Below are positions 13,353 to 24,715 of a stretch of DNA of 64,000 nt, one piece after another. This stretch comes from Chaetoderma sp. LZ-2023a. Lineage: Eukaryota > Mollusca > Caudofoveata > Chaetodermatida > Chaetodermatidae. Made by a program: the position numbers and the translations under genes. The notes beneath the pieces are model-generated. The model was not told the DNA's origin. It was given only the letters and a program-made list of their open reading frames with translations, and did not search any database. Each line of letters opens with the position of its first letter. The stretch's first letter is position 1. The stretch lies in contig JAVVLW010001494.1 of NCBI GenBank assembly GCA_034401795.1, positions 1-64,000 on the forward strand, in the 5' to 3' direction.

Positions 13353-13470
13353 TGACGTCCAGGCGTAAAGCAAGGAAACATTCACATAAGAATGACCGAA
13401 TCACCTGTAAAACCTTTTAGGTGTGGTCATCCACCACCTGTGACGTCACCAAATAGTATAAAAGGAGGAA
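13353..13470 (+). promoter_or_regulatory. Internal promoter upstream of the zinc-finger ORF
   Basis: A CRE half (TGACGTCC, about 13353), three ACCTGT/AGGTGT motifs (about 13400-13440), a perfect CRE (TGACGTCA) at 13441-13448 and TATAAAAGG at 13457-13465. The CCTGTGACGTCAC ... AGTATAAAAGGAG core matches the LTR promoter almost base for base, with nearly equal spacing (8 against 7 bases), but lacks the heat-shock element. It lies about 215 bases before the ATG at 13679, so a separate transcript for that ORF is the simplest reading (inferred). Confidence 0.65.
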
Positions 13471-13678
13471 GCGCGGTCTGAAACTTTGTCTTCCCGTCAA
13501 AACTCGACACTAGGGAAGAACATAGCATTAGGCTTCTTTCGTGTCGCAAACTAAATTCTGCTGTTTTTCTTATTATTACTTTGTTATTATATTTGGCCTG
13601 GAAAGTTATAAACCATGAAGAGATAGAGCATTAGGTTTTGAATAATGTGCCTGCAACTAACTACCATGCGGGAACGAG

Positions 13679-14359
13679 ATGTCCCTTCTTGAAGATCTCG
13701 CGTTGTTGGATTCCTCTGAAGAAGAAGAATCGGTGCCAGTTCCAAAGCGGTTCCCATGTAACTCATTGTTGACTAGCGGAGAGCCATGTACCAGAACTTT
13801 CACTAGGAAATACGACCGCACCCTTCATACTAATAAGGATCATCTCTTCCAGTCAGCCTTTTGTGTGATGTGCCAGTACTTCTACACCGCTACTCGCTAC
13901 TGGATCACTCACGCGCTCCGTCATCATCATCGTGTGTTGGAAGTGACGTTAGTTCCTGGGGAAGAGAACGAGGATCATGCCATTCTAGCTACTCGGTTCG
14001 AATCTCGGCTCCCGGTCAAGGTTCTCCCGACCGAGAAAATGGCCCGCACGAAAAACACCACGCGTAGATATCCCGTTGGACATCGTCTTCTCGCGGCTAC
14101 AGCAAGTAATGTACCGACAGCCAGACGTGCAATTCTGCCTGCAATCGTGTCTGGAAATGTTACGCCGGTACCTATCACTTCATCCACACCGGTCCTGAAG
14201 CAAAGTAGGAAGCAGAAATCGCTCGTAAAATCCAGTACGGCAGCTCCCACATCAGTTACTAGCCAGTCAGCTACCATTACCACACCCGCCACCGTAGAAT
14301 CACAGACAGTAGCAACCAGTCAGCCAATCGCAGTGGTGATTACGACACCTGCGAGATAG
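13679..14359 (+). CDS. Accessory zinc-finger ORF of the LTR element (226 aa)
   Basis: Begins with an acidic stretch (DSSEEEE, residues 11-17). Two zinc-finger-like units follow: an unusual one with C27, C37, H50 and H55 (C-x9-C-x12-H-x4-H) and a canonical C2H2 with C62, C65, H78 and H82. The rest is rich in Thr, Ala, Pro and Ser. It sits between pol and the 3' LTR, where retroviruses keep env or accessory genes, but has no signal peptide or membrane segment, so it is not an envelope. DNA or RNA binding is likely from the fingers; a transactivator role is inference from the internal promoter. A host-derived finger captured by the element is an alternative. It belongs to a broken element. Confidence 0.6.
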   Translation: MSLLEDLALLDSSEEEESVPVPKRFPCNSLLTSGEPCTRTFTRKYDRTLHTNKDHLFQSAFCVMCQYFYTATRYWITHALRHHHRVLEVTLVPGEENEDHAILATRFESRLPVKVLPTEKMARTKNTTRRYPVGHRLLAATASNVPTARRAILPAIVSGNVTPVPITSSTPVLKQSRKQKSLVKSSTAAPTSVTSQSATITTPATVESQTVATSQPIAVVITTPAR

Positions 14360-14433
14360 ACATTTCCAGTTATCCGCAGTCTCCATCTCCACCGGAACTT
14401 ACCATAGACGAAGGTCCGGGACCATCACAGCCT

Positions 14434-14970
14434 GTGACAATCAGCGTAACTCCGACCTGTGTTATTCAGCATCCACCTCCTTGCCTTTCTGACCCCGCAA
14501 TCAGGAAGGGAACCACGCCGGAACGTCCATACACAGGAAAGAAATGGATTACTGCTAGTCGTCTACTAAAGTACGCTAAGTTCCGAAAGATGTCGTCTCC
14601 TGCCGTATCCGTTCCTGCACCATGTCTTCAGCCGACGGTACAGCTCACCGCCATCACCAAGACAAATACAGTGAGCACCATGCCGGCTCCAACTGCCATC
14701 ATCTTGTCAGCTCCCGTCACCACCGCATCAGCAACATTGGCAACTACTAGTACCACCGCTGCTGCATGGACGGATATCCTGGAACCAGCGATAACTGTGA
14801 GAGACATCATGGATGCCCATATTTCCGCCACCATCACTTCGGATGTTTCGGACAGTGCCAATAATAATAATGATGAGAGCATTTCAGCAATGACAGTGTA
14901 TCCACCGCGACATACCACCGTCAGTCGCGGGACCCAAACTCAATGGGGAAATTTCACTGCTGAGGTGTAA
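14434..14970 (+). other. Thr/Ala/Pro-rich ORF after the zinc-finger ORF (178 aa)
   Basis: An open frame of low complexity (Thr, Ala, Val, Pro, Ser), with no motif I recognise. Composition resembles the tail of the preceding ORF, so both may belong to the same accessory region. It ends at 14970, about 1 kb before the polypurine tract. Function unknown. Confidence 0.4.
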
Positions 14971-15959
14971 TCATGTGTAATTCAGCAGAAATGTTAATAG
15001 GCGATTCGTGGAAATGTGTTAATTATTACTTTATTTTTGAAGTACTTTTCTTCTTATTATATGTTAGATCAATTGAATCCCGTCCCTAGGATGACTATGG
15101 TTATCCCACACAGCCGCACACTTTAAGTGTCTGGTTGTGTCTCATACAAAATAAGCACTGCAGATTCTAATGTTGTAAGAACGTTGTGTGCGACGTAAAG
15201 AATACAACCTCCCACAGTGCAAAAACGTCACAATCCCGTCATGCAGTCTCAGCCGCGCTGAGGCTGCCTGATAAACCAGTTTTTAAGTTATTATTATATA
15301 TCTTATTTTTCTTATTAATTTTCTTCCTGTCTTAGATGACAGGATGTATATGGGGTCAGCGAGAGCTGCCCATTGCGGACCCGCAAGGACGGGCCGCAAA
15401 TAGATATTTTAGATATATATATAATAATAATAATACTTGGTGATACGTGTTGCGTGCCCCTTTATTTACCCGGGGTACGCAAGTAATTCGGTGTGATTAA
15501 TAAAAACATACCTCATAAGGGTATGTTACATAGGCAATATTTATATACCTTGTCTTTTTGTTATTATATTTTACATATATTTATAAACTTAAATTATGGT
15601 ACGTTGGAGCTTGGGTGTTCTTTGCGGCGATTATGATTATCCGCACTAACGGGAACACCCATGCGAGCTATTGTTTAGGATCATATACTAAATAAAGTTA
15701 TAGCACGCACCGTAATATTAGTAATAAAATACACAAGAAAAGAAAGGGCTGGAAAAATAATTCCAGGTCAAAAATTGAAAACTAAAAGTATGCCTCCCCC
15801 TCCTCTTGGCACCCCTATGTGCTCTTTCTCTTGAATATGCGTCTATGCATCACTACTCTTCTCCGGCCACACGCCTACCCAGCAAGTCTAGGATTCCCGC
15901 CTAGCGTACGTCCATGCGTCGATCCGTCATGCACGATCGTTTGCCACGGATGTCAAACT
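14971..15959 (+). other. 3' untranslated region of the LTR element
   Basis: AT-rich, with an ATA/AAT microsatellite near 15415-15436 and no open frame of note. I see no gene here. Confidence 0.55.
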
Positions 15960-15971
15960 AGGAGGTGGTGG
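15960..15971 (+). other. Polypurine tract
   Basis: AGGAGGTGGTGG abuts the TGTAG start of the 3' LTR. A purine-rich run at this place is the usual plus-strand primer of LTR elements. Confidence 0.75.
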
Positions 15972-18680
15972 TGTAGTTTGGATCGACCAGTCGGGGACCG
16001 GCCGTACCAGCTAAGCTGGGTACACGCCGCCCGTCTAGGATTCGTTTCCTGAACATGCCCCTCTGGGTAGAGCTATAAGCGTACATATGCCTATGGGAGA
16101 GAGAGCGCGTGTCTAAAAACGACTACGTTCGTTAAAACGCATTATGCGCATGCTCGCGACGGGATGCTGTTTCTATGGAGCGTGAAGTTGTGACCTAGAT
16201 AGGATGGCGCTTATAGTGTACCGAGCTGGTACTCTATAATCCTTATTGATTTTCTGTTCCCGTTAAATCATTAATCAAGACCAGAATTCGACGGGCTTTC
16301 CAAATCTGTAAACCATTTCAAAATCGGTTGAGAAATGGCTGAGTTATCCAGGAAAAACTCTTCTTGATTATCTTCAAAATATTGCCATAACCACGTGGAC
16401 GTAAAGCTTCTAGAATGTTCTAGAACGTTCGACGACGCTATTATTAGCGATGCGCTGATTGGCTGTTGCACGAACGCTGATTGGATGAAGCCTGCGCCTG
16501 TGACGTCACGGAGAGTATAAAAGGAGAAGCGATCCAGTGATCGAGAGCATCCTCGGCCAGGGGCAGAACAGGTTGGATCTGTACCAGCTACTACAAGCAT
16601 GGCAGACATTACGTGTCTTCCTTCGCTATGCGTCAGTTTTTTATCCCGTAGTGTACAGTTCCCCAACCCACCGCACTAAAACAATTTTGTAACTCCCCAT
16701 CTGCGGGAATAATTTGGAACTTTTGATAATCGTTCACGAATACTACATCTACATTCGGAACACAAACTTGCGGTGAGGCCTTTGCGGCCTGAATATGTGA
16801 GTCTACAGATGTAGAGGCAGGATGTTCTTTGATGGATAACTCGCCGGATCTGCCGGCCACGCCTAAAAGTGGTATTTCAAACGCCGCCGCAACAATCATG
16901 TAGGTTCTTTCAACTTTCGACCGCAGCAAGTAAACTCTGCCCGGTGCGTCTTCAGAGCTGGTTGACGTACCCAGCACCGTGAAGCCTTGTTTTGTATCTT
17001 CATTTGCCTCTTACAACCCCCGCTAGTGATTGGGTTGTTTACACATTCCATCCATGCCATCAGTGTACGGGAACTTTCTTCACCACGTAGTACTATCGCA
17101 TCTTTTGCTGACTGCTCGTTAGACATTCTATTAGGCCTACAGCACTAAGTGATGTTCTTCCCCCGCCATGAACGTTCTTACGGGACTCTTGCTTGCGGAA
17201 AACAACTTACGGGAACCAACATGTGGGAACCAGCCTGCAGGAACTTTCCAGCTTCCGGAAGCGCATCATCTCACGTCGACTATGGATAGACGTGTCAATT
17301 TCAGTGACACGGTAGACTAACTTGGGAATGACTACCAAGTATTCAAGCAACTATACTTCACCGTTTAATTATTTCTCTATATAGGTTTTGTTAATTATGG
17401 GCATGATATTTAGATCTGCCACGCCCTTACGGGAAGGACATTTATGGTGTGCATTGTTCTCTCTTACCCCCACCATAACGATAGGGGATATGGCCTAATA
17501 ATGCTTTTGTGAAATGTAAACCATGTCTTGTAATGTTTCATGTGGTTACGAAGCGGAATGTCCGGATTCTCACCCAGTTCGGAGATCCCACTAAGTAACA
17601 TGCATGAGCGCTGCCTACAGTATTGATGTCCTTGGGCATCTGTTCTCCATGACAGCCGTGTCTAATAAGTTAGGTGGATATCAGCCAGTTGCGGCCTAAA
17701 CTAATTCTTGTTCTGAAAACAACTAAAAAGAATTAAGCAAAGCAGATGGCCCACAAAAATAAAGTGGCAACTACTAACTCAGCATATTAGAGATCACATA
17801 AGACGGTGACGAAGGAATCCATCGGGAATCTTCCATTCCGTCTTCACGTAAAACAGTACGCACCCCTATAGTCATAATCTCACTAGGTATGGTCTTTTAT
17901 TTCTACAGCATTTTTGTTTGAAATATTAGAGTGGGCCCATTTTTGCCTACTATTCTTCTCCCGCTTTAGCCGTAGTGACACCTTCCTGAGATGGAGGCCC
18001 GCGCGAGGCACTTGCCTCTCGCAAGGATTCAGCGATGACGGTCCACGCCAGGATAATACTCCTCACCCAAACTAGCACTAGGATTAGTGCCCGCATGGGG
18101 CACATCACTGTTTCGTCTGAGATAGCCTTCTTCCTTTCAGCTTAGCAGCATAATAACTTATATTAAGTTAAATAGCTATGTCTCGTGTACGGGAGCCTCT
18201 CTTGCGGGGATACCTCTGCGGACCTACGAGTCTGTGTGGTACCTCCGGGAGCCCCATGTTTAAAAGTTCATCTACCTGCCTCTATGTCTTGTATTTTCAT
18301 ATGCTCTTACTGTAGTTTTATCTAGCATATTTTCAATTAGTTAGGTAAACCCATTGTATAGACATATATTTTTAGGTCACCAAATCAAATCTTGTAAGTC
18401 CATAGATCACGAAATTGCTATGGACAGGCATACTGGTGACACAAAATCTTGGGATGAGACCATTGTGTTTAATGTTCGCGACAATGGTCGCACGGCCCCA
18501 CCGGAACGATTGATTTCCACTGGCCTTAGGAACCAGTTTTTGTTTCCCGCAGGGCAGCCTCGTTCAAGGTACGTCACCCCGAGACTGGATGCTAACCAGC
18601 ATCATCACTCGTCGTGCACTTATGGCGCGGCGAGTCGACATGAGACATCAGAACGGCATGACACTACCCGGCGAGCTACA
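15972..18680 (+). repeat. 3' LTR of the large element
   Basis: Starts TGTAGTTTGG and ends GAGCTACA; matches 265-5415 apart from the LINE and a 0.9-kb segment. In 16265-16510 against 480-710 I count roughly seven substitutions, about 3 percent. The promoter set is intact. Confidence 0.88.
16390..16527 (+). promoter_or_regulatory. 3' LTR promoter copy with heat-shock element
   Basis: Five TTC/GAA pentamers at 16408-16430, inverted CCAAT boxes near 16458 and 16480, CRE at 16501-16508 and TATAAAAGG at 16516-16524. The one change inside the heat-shock element relative to the 5' LTR falls between pentamers and leaves all five intact. Confidence 0.75.
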
Positions 18681-20231
18681 ATTGTATAAAATTGGCCAAT
18701 TACCTTAGGGCCTCTTATTAATATGAGTGATTGTCTCTTTCTACGCTCCTCCAGCTGCAAGGCTTAAATAATTGTCTGGACTCACAATCGACATGTTGGC
18801 AGGATCCGACTCTGGGAAACTATTGGGGTTTCCGAGCGGTGATAACTAAAGTGTCAATTTACATACACTCCGCCAGTATCTTCGGATACCAGTCAGTTTA
18901 GATAACCTACACCCCCAATGTAGGAAGAACAACGAAAAGAAATTATGTTGTGTAAACCGGCCTGCAGTGCTTCTCTGGGCATTCTGGAACTTAACCCTAA
19001 TGACAGGTGAAATGTTAATTCCATAACACACGGGTGACGGATGAAACGCAGATCTCCATCCAACTCGGTAAAGTGACTGGGTGAGGTCTTAGAACCCACC
19101 ACACCATCACGGGAAGGTCACTAGCGGTGGATATCTGTCTCTTATTCCCCACCATAAATGCTATTGCGCTTTCTAAGTTGCTTATGTGAACTGTAAATTG
19201 TCCTAGTGATGTTATATGTGGTTGTGGTGCAATGGTGACCGGGTCGTCATATGATTCGGGAGCTGTCGCTCCGTAACATGTATGCACGCTGTCTTTCTGA
19301 AGAAGATGCTATGCGGGGTGACCTTCGGGAAGCTGGGCATCTTTGCCAGTTAGACATATGTGTCAATAGATAGGTAGGAATCCCTGCCACTTGCGGCCAA
19401 AGCTTGGAAACGTATCTACCAACTAAAGGGTAGGTTAGACTTTAGCAGAAGGCCCACATAAATAAAGCGGCAACTACCAATACAGTATCTTTGGCCATAC
19501 ATAAGACGGTGACCTGTGAATTCTTTGGAAATCATCCGACCCGTCTTCACGTAAACCAGCGTGCATCACATTAATTATGGCTTCACTAGGATTGACCACT
19601 GCACTTAGCGTTTTGTTTGAACGAAAGAGTGGCCCTTTTTGCCAGCTCTTTTCCTCCCCTTCAGCGTTGAAGGCATTTTCCTGTGATGGAGGCCCGCAGG
19701 AGGCACTTTCCTCTCGCAACAAATATTTTGTATGTGTTAGGGGTGTAATTGATTTATATTAAACTATTCAAGTAGCCTCGTTGCGATGCTCCCTTGCGGG
19801 GATACCTGTGCGGATTTACGCATCTGTGTGGTACCTTCAGCGAGCCCACGTAGAAAGAACACCTGTTGGTTCTATGTACTGTATTATTTTTGCTCATTCA
19901 CTAGCAAATGAGTAGAATTGTTTGTATAGGTTATTTACTTTTAATTATATCATCATGTCCAGACTTTTACATTAGTTAATGGACCGACATACCGATGACA
20001 GGAACAGTTGGGATGAGACCATGAGGTTCAACCTCGGCGGCAATGGTCATACAGCCCCACTGGAACATGATCGTTCCACCGGCTCCAGAAGCCAGTTTTT
20101 GTACCTCCCGGAGAGTCATGAAATGGGATCCGTTACCATGAGAACCATAGCTAACCAGCCCTCCCGCGCATCTTGTACATGCAGTGCCACGAGCAACATG
20201 ACGGACCAGCGCACACACCCGCGAGCTATAT
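18681..20231 (+). mobile_element. Right half of the older, related LTR
   Basis: From about 18750 the sequence follows 3755-5415 of the 5' LTR at reduced identity. Anchors: TCCGACTCTGGGAAACTATT at about 18805, the ACCATAA and AACATGTATG blocks, CTTGCGGGGATACC, and the end CCCGCGAGCTATA. It is clearly older than the element that split it. No primer-binding site follows its end, so it is a solo or 3' LTR. Confidence 0.7.
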
Positions 20232-20580
20232 GTACCTAGCTGTTACATACAATTAGATATTAGGAGTCATGTGATTACACACCAAATCCCTATCTCATAC
20301 TACAGTTAAGCAATTCAATGTACACGTGGAATACATAAATTTACATATTAGGAACTGTGTGATTCCACACCCATTCCCTTCTCAGAATACAATTATACTG
20401 GTATGTACCTAGCTTAAATATAAATTACATAGTTATAGATCTTGTGAATGATGTGATTACACACCCATTCGTTTCTCAAAGTACAATTATACTAGATGGA
20501 ATACAGTCTAGACATCAGGTTCAATGTTATTCCACACCCAATCCGTGTCTCATGCTCTACCCACCAGACCAATGTATCTG
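20232..20580 (+). repeat. Degenerate tandem repeat, unit about 70-95 bp
   Basis: Four diverged units can be anchored on a TGTGATTACACACC-like core at about 20270, 20358, 20452 and 20524, each followed by a CCATTC...TCTCA block. TGTACCTAGCT occurs at both 20231 and 20403. No gene. Confidence 0.6.
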
Positions 20581-20582
20581 AC

Positions 20583-22105
20583 TTAGAGGGCATAAGCTAC
20601 ATCATGATCAAATTTAATTTCCAAATTGTTCCAGAACTTGTCGAGTCTGCTCTCAAGACATTTGATGCCTGGTGCACTTACAACCTCCTGTGGTAGTCCG
20701 TTCCAGATATCGGTGACACGGTTTACAGAGGAATATTTGCTAATGTCCAGTCTAGCAAAATTCTTCTGTATTTTATACTCATGCCCTCTGGTATCTGAAA
20801 TGTTGAACTTGAAGAGGTCTTCTGTGACGTGTTTATCATATATACCATGGGTGATCTTGTAGGTTTCAATAATGTCCCCTATCATTTGCCTATATCTCAG
20901 TGTTGGAATATTTAGTTTGCACAGTCTATCTGCATAGCAAAGTCCCCTTAGTGAGGGTAAACATTGAGTTGCACGCCATTGTACATTTTCTATGATATCT
21001 ATGTCACACTTTTTATAGGGCGACCATACAGCATCAGCATATTCAAGTTGAGATCTTACTAGTGCCTTGTAAAGCAATGTAAAACTTTCTTCATCCAGGT
21101 ATGTATAGGTTCTGCAGATGGCTGCCATGATTCCCATGGCCTTATTTACCTTGATTTGCATATGGCATCTGCAATTTAGCCGGCAGTCTACAACAACTCC
21201 AATATCTTTTTCCTGCTTGACTGATCCTAATTCCACGGTCTCTCCTGTACAGTCATACAGCTTGCATTTTTATTTCAAGTACCTTACATTTATCAGGGTG
21301 AAACCATAAGAGCCAAGTTTCAAGCTTCTGTAATGTTGTGCTGTCATGTTCATTTCTAATTTCCCTGTATACTTTGGCATCATCCGTATATAAGTAGATG
21401 CCTGACTGCACACAATCAGGTAGGTCATTTATGAAGAGTACAAATAGCACTGGTCCAATGACACTACCTTGCGGAACTCCACCCGTAACTGTTTGCCATT
21501 CTGAAAATACTCCGTTCAAACAGACCCTTTACTTTTTGTCCCTTAGGATGTCTGCAATCCATGCACAAATCTTCTCACTCATCCCATAGCCTCTCAGCTT
21601 TGTTATCAGTCTCCTGTGGACAATTGCATCAAACGCCTTCATGGAGTCCATATAGACTGAGCCAATTGCACAACCTCTGTCCAGGATCTCTGCCCATTCG
21701 TCCATGACCTTAATGAACTGTAGACTAGTTGATATGCCCCTTACAAATCCAGATTGTTGTTTACTGAGTTGTTCATTGCTCTCCAAATGCTTGATCATCC
21801 TTCTCCGAATTAATTTTTCAAATAGCTTTCCTATCACACTGGTTAGACTTACTGGCCGATAGTTTCCTGGGCATTTTTTGTCCCCTTTCTTGAAAATATG
21901 TGTTAGGCCTACATTTGCAATTTTCTATGCCTTTGGAACTATACCTGTTGAAAAGGTATTTGTTGAAAACACAGGTCACTGGTCGGTCTATAACATTCCG
22001 CAGTTCATATAGGACTCTTGGGTGTGCATTATCTGGTCCCTGAGATTTACTACAATCTATGTTTTCGAGCAGCTTGTGGCCCTCTGTAACCGTATGTAAC
22101 CGTAT
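20583..22105 (-). pseudogene. CR1-like LINE reverse transcriptase remnant
   Basis: Read on the reverse strand, from about 22105 down to 20583: an N-terminal RT part near 22030, KLFEKLIRRRMIKHLE, a fingers/palm block with the SMKAFDAIVHRRL motif (catalytic Asp), GGVPQGSVIGPVLFVLFIND, YTDDAKVY (catalytic DD with Thr instead of the usual Ala), and the C-terminal tail with LEYADAVWSPY and SVNRVTDIWNGLPQEVVSAP. It lies in three open pieces (21837-21529, 21519-21253, 21236-20583), so at least two frame breaks or stops. The 5' part is missing. A separate insertion from the neighbouring LINE, since both carry the same domains. Confidence 0.85.
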
Positions 22106-22129
22106 GTTGATACTGGATGAAAGGTTATG

Positions 22130-23590
22130 TCCTATGAGTCCAGATCTTCTTCTTCTTCATATTTCGTTGCATTAACTGACGCATTGTGTCTTGCAGCAGA
22201 GATCTCTAGGGCCGCGCCAAGCCGATATTTCATCTCCTGTCCTGCCCAGTGTTTGTCAAGTCTTGCTTCAAAGGCCTTTACAGTTGGCACACTAACAACT
22301 TCTTCTGGCAGACTATTCCATGGATCGGCTATTCTGATACAGAAGTTGTGTTGCCTTAGCTGACTGTTTGCCCTCATCTTATACATTTTTAGATGGTGTC
22401 CTCGAGTTGCAGAATCTCTGAGCGGGATAGTTGGGCGAACCTCACGGTCATATATGCCTCTCAACATCTAGAATGCATCAATCATATCTCCTCGCAGTCT
22501 TCTGTAGGTCAGTGTGGATAGCTTCAGCTTCTGCAGCCTCTCTTCGTAGCTCAGGCCCTGGAGCTCAGGGATAAGTTTTGTAGCCCTTCTCTGGACGTTC
22601 TCGACTGTCACCAAGTCTTTCTTCCTAGGTGGTTACCACACTGCAATTGCGTACTCGAGATGAGGACGAACTAGTGGCGTGTACAACCATATGAAGCTAT
22701 CTAAGTATATACATGTAAATGATCTTCGAATCAGTCCCATTATCTGAGTTGCCTTGTTGACTTTTCACTTATGTGCTCTTCGAAGGACAATATTGCATCA
22801 ATGGTCACACTTAGATCCTTTTCCTTGTCGACATTAGCTAAAGTGTGTTATGGGTCGTCCCCTTGATCTCCTCTCATGTGGCAATTTCTTACTTCTTCAT
22901 GTGATTTCCTTCCCACTGTCATGAGCTTCCACTTATGGGGATGGACACGTAATAGCCACATGTCAGACCAGTCTTGCAGTCTGTACATATCTGCTTGCAG
23001 TTTTATTGTGTCTTCGGCACTGTTGATTTGACGTGCTACTCTTGTGTCATCCGCGTACATGTAGGTTTCTGATGAGAGTAATTCGTTCACTCTGACTCTT
23101 TGCTTCCGGTTGGACAAAAAGGATGTTATCCAGTTGTACACATTGCCAGCGATTCTATATCCCCTTAGTTTGGTCATAAGTCGTTGATGTGGAACCGTGT
23201 CGAACGCTTTCATAAAGTCGAAATAGATTACGTCGATGTTTCCTCCGTTATCGAGTTGCTCTGTCCAGGAGTCTCGCACTTATAACAGTTGCTGTGTGGT
23301 CGATCTTCCCGCTATAAATCCGAACTGCTTTTCACTGAAGAGTGAGTTCCTCTTCATATGGTCTATAACATATAGTTTCTGATAATTGTCTCAAGAACGT
23401 TGCATAATATACATGTTAGGCTGACTGGTCTGTAATTGATTGCTGCCTTTCTGCTTCCTTTTTTGAATATAGCTGTGATATTGTCCGTCTTCCAATCTGT
23501 TGGTACTTTGCCACTGCCAAGGGACGTGTTAAAAATTATTGACAACGGTCTACTTAATTCTTCATGCATCTTCACCAATGTACGTATATA
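22130..23590 (-). pseudogene. Second CR1-like LINE remnant, palm block lost
   Basis: Reverse strand, 23590 down to 22130: RPLSIIFNTSLGSGKVPTDW and NYRPVSLTCILCNVLE (23578-23363), then DFMKAFDTVPHQRLMTKLRG ... FLSNRKQRVRVNELLSSE running directly into TYMYADDTRV (23279-22848), then a C-terminal tail (IRIADPWNSLPEEVVSVPT, 22467-22132). About 30 residues normally between those two blocks, including GVPQGS..INDLP, are missing in frame, so the polymerase could not work. Other stops and frame changes are present. The 3' end is near a GAAGAAGAAG run at about 22145-22155. Confidence 0.85.
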
Positions 23591-24000
23591 CTCAGAAAGT
23601 CTTCATCAATACGTAGATCGTACGTCTCGCAAGACTGATTCTTTCCTGGACATTTATTTGCAACTCTGCTCTCGTTGACCCCGTGATTCCTAGGTGTACA
23701 GTTTGATCTTCATTCCGAGACACGTTGCGAAACTATTTGAGATTAAAGGTTCTTCGTGTTCCGGGTTTTATACATGTCTCAAATTTATTGACAGCATTGG
23801 AGAAAATTTCCAATGTATAATTAGCGGCATAATGGTGTATAAATTGTTGCACATCTAGGTTTTCTTCCGAGTATATACGTACATATTTAGTTGAAATGAC
23901 AACTAACGTTACCTTTGGTGGTAGTTTGTACTTATCACTTTATTATGTCGTTGTAAATGAATGCGCGAATTGTAAAATTTCCCCATGAGCATTCAGTGAT
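23591..24000. other. No gene seen
   Basis: Unique-looking AT-rich sequence between the LINE and the putative host promoter; nothing supportable in it. Confidence 0.5.
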
Positions 24001-24231
24001 AACCGCCATCTTGTTTATTTTCGTATTGTCTCTGCGTAAAAGCCACTGTGCTTTTGCTTGTATAAAGAGTAATCGTGCTTAGAAATCCCTGTTCCAGGCG
24101 CGATCCCCTGATTGCAGGGGCCATCCGTTGCAGAAATTGGGCGCATCGCAAGCAAACACGTTAAGGTAACGGAAGTGGCCAAGAATCAGTCGACGCATAG
24201 TCGAACGGTCACTTCTGAATTGGATTCCGCG
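24001..24231 (+). promoter_or_regulatory. Putative host promoter and 5' leader
   Basis: A strong YY1-type motif, CCGCCATCTTG, lies at 24003-24013, and a TATAAAG string at 24061. YY1 sites of this form sit close to start sites of many animal genes. The first ATG of the following acidic frame is at 24232, with G at -3, a fair Kozak context. The start site itself is not defined by sequence. Confidence 0.4.
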
Positions 24232-24310
24232 ATGATGAACCATGAAAATGTAAACAACAAGCAAGAGACTGACACTTTGGTAGAAGAGGAAGAAATGGAT
24301 ACGAGAGAAG
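24232..24310 (+). CDS. Putative first coding exon of a host gene
   Basis: ATG at 24232 (a second at 24235) opens 26 codons rich in Glu, Asp and Asn (ending LVEEEEMDTRE) plus one base, then a good donor GTGAGC at 24311. Exon phase is 1. The next candidate exon, at 63336, begins with the two bases needed to restore the frame and continues in the same acidic style, so the two probably belong together across a 39-kb intron. The protein is not recognised; acidic N-termini of this kind occur in many nuclear proteins. A non-coding alternative is possible because the exon is short. Confidence 0.4.
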
Positions 24311-24489
24311 GTGAGCACCTTGTTGAGACAATACATTTTTTAATAATTTTATAATCATAATAATCATAACATGTACAACTTTTTAGCACATTGTATCCTA
24401 TTATCAGCTAATTAAATAAATTTGGTGATGAGCTACATTATCTAACAGTCATTTTTTGATTACATGGTTTGTCTAGAGCTCTATAATTA

Positions 24490-24715
24490 TAGTATACAGA
24501 ATGTTGAATAAATAGTTTATCTAGTCTGGTTTTAAAACTATTTAGAGATGGAGCTTCAACAACTTCAGGCATCCGGGAGTTCCACCAGTCTATGACACGG
24601 TTAGAGAAAAGCTTTGTCTAAGTTATGTATTTGCTCTTGGTTTTAGTAATGTAAATTTATGACCTCTAGTTCTCTTTCTTGGACGGATAATTAGAAGTTT
24701 TCTAGAGTCCACGGT
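24490..24715 (-). mobile_element. LINE 3' fragment
   Basis: The reverse strand encodes the typical C-terminal tail of CR1-like LINEs: a KRTRGHKFT-like block, then SNRVIDWWNSRMPEVVEAP and NSFKTRLDKLF. Only about 220 bp remain; the reverse transcriptase is absent. Confidence 0.65.

Larger units (their letters stand above)
265..18680 (+). mobile_element. Large Ty3/gypsy-type LTR retrotransposon, broken
   Basis: An 18.4-kb fossil. The termini are inverted (TGTAG at 265, CTACA at 18676-18680), and the two long direct repeats start and end with the same bases. Parts in order: 5' LTR, primer-binding site, gag with a zinc knuckle, protease-RT-integrase pol ending in a GPY/F-like module, a long 3' region with its own promoter and a zinc-finger ORF, polypurine tract, 3' LTR. 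Domain order and motifs place it in Ty3/gypsy (Metaviridae). The coding part is broken in many places (about ten or more). The LTRs differ by a few percent in the stretches compared by eye, so it is not recent. A LINE landed in its 5' LTR after insertion. No clear target duplication is seen. Confidence 0.88.

Noticed and set aside
13679-14359. Reading the zinc-finger ORF as a host gene
   Set aside because: It lies between pol and the polypurine tract of one element with clear LTR ends, and its promoter core matches the LTR; an accessory ORF is simpler.
13679-14970. An envelope gene
   Set aside because: No signal peptide, membrane segment or cleavage motif.
261-18685. Target-site duplication of the large LTR element
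   Set aside because: The flanks (GTATG before 265, ATTGT after 18680) do not match convincingly.
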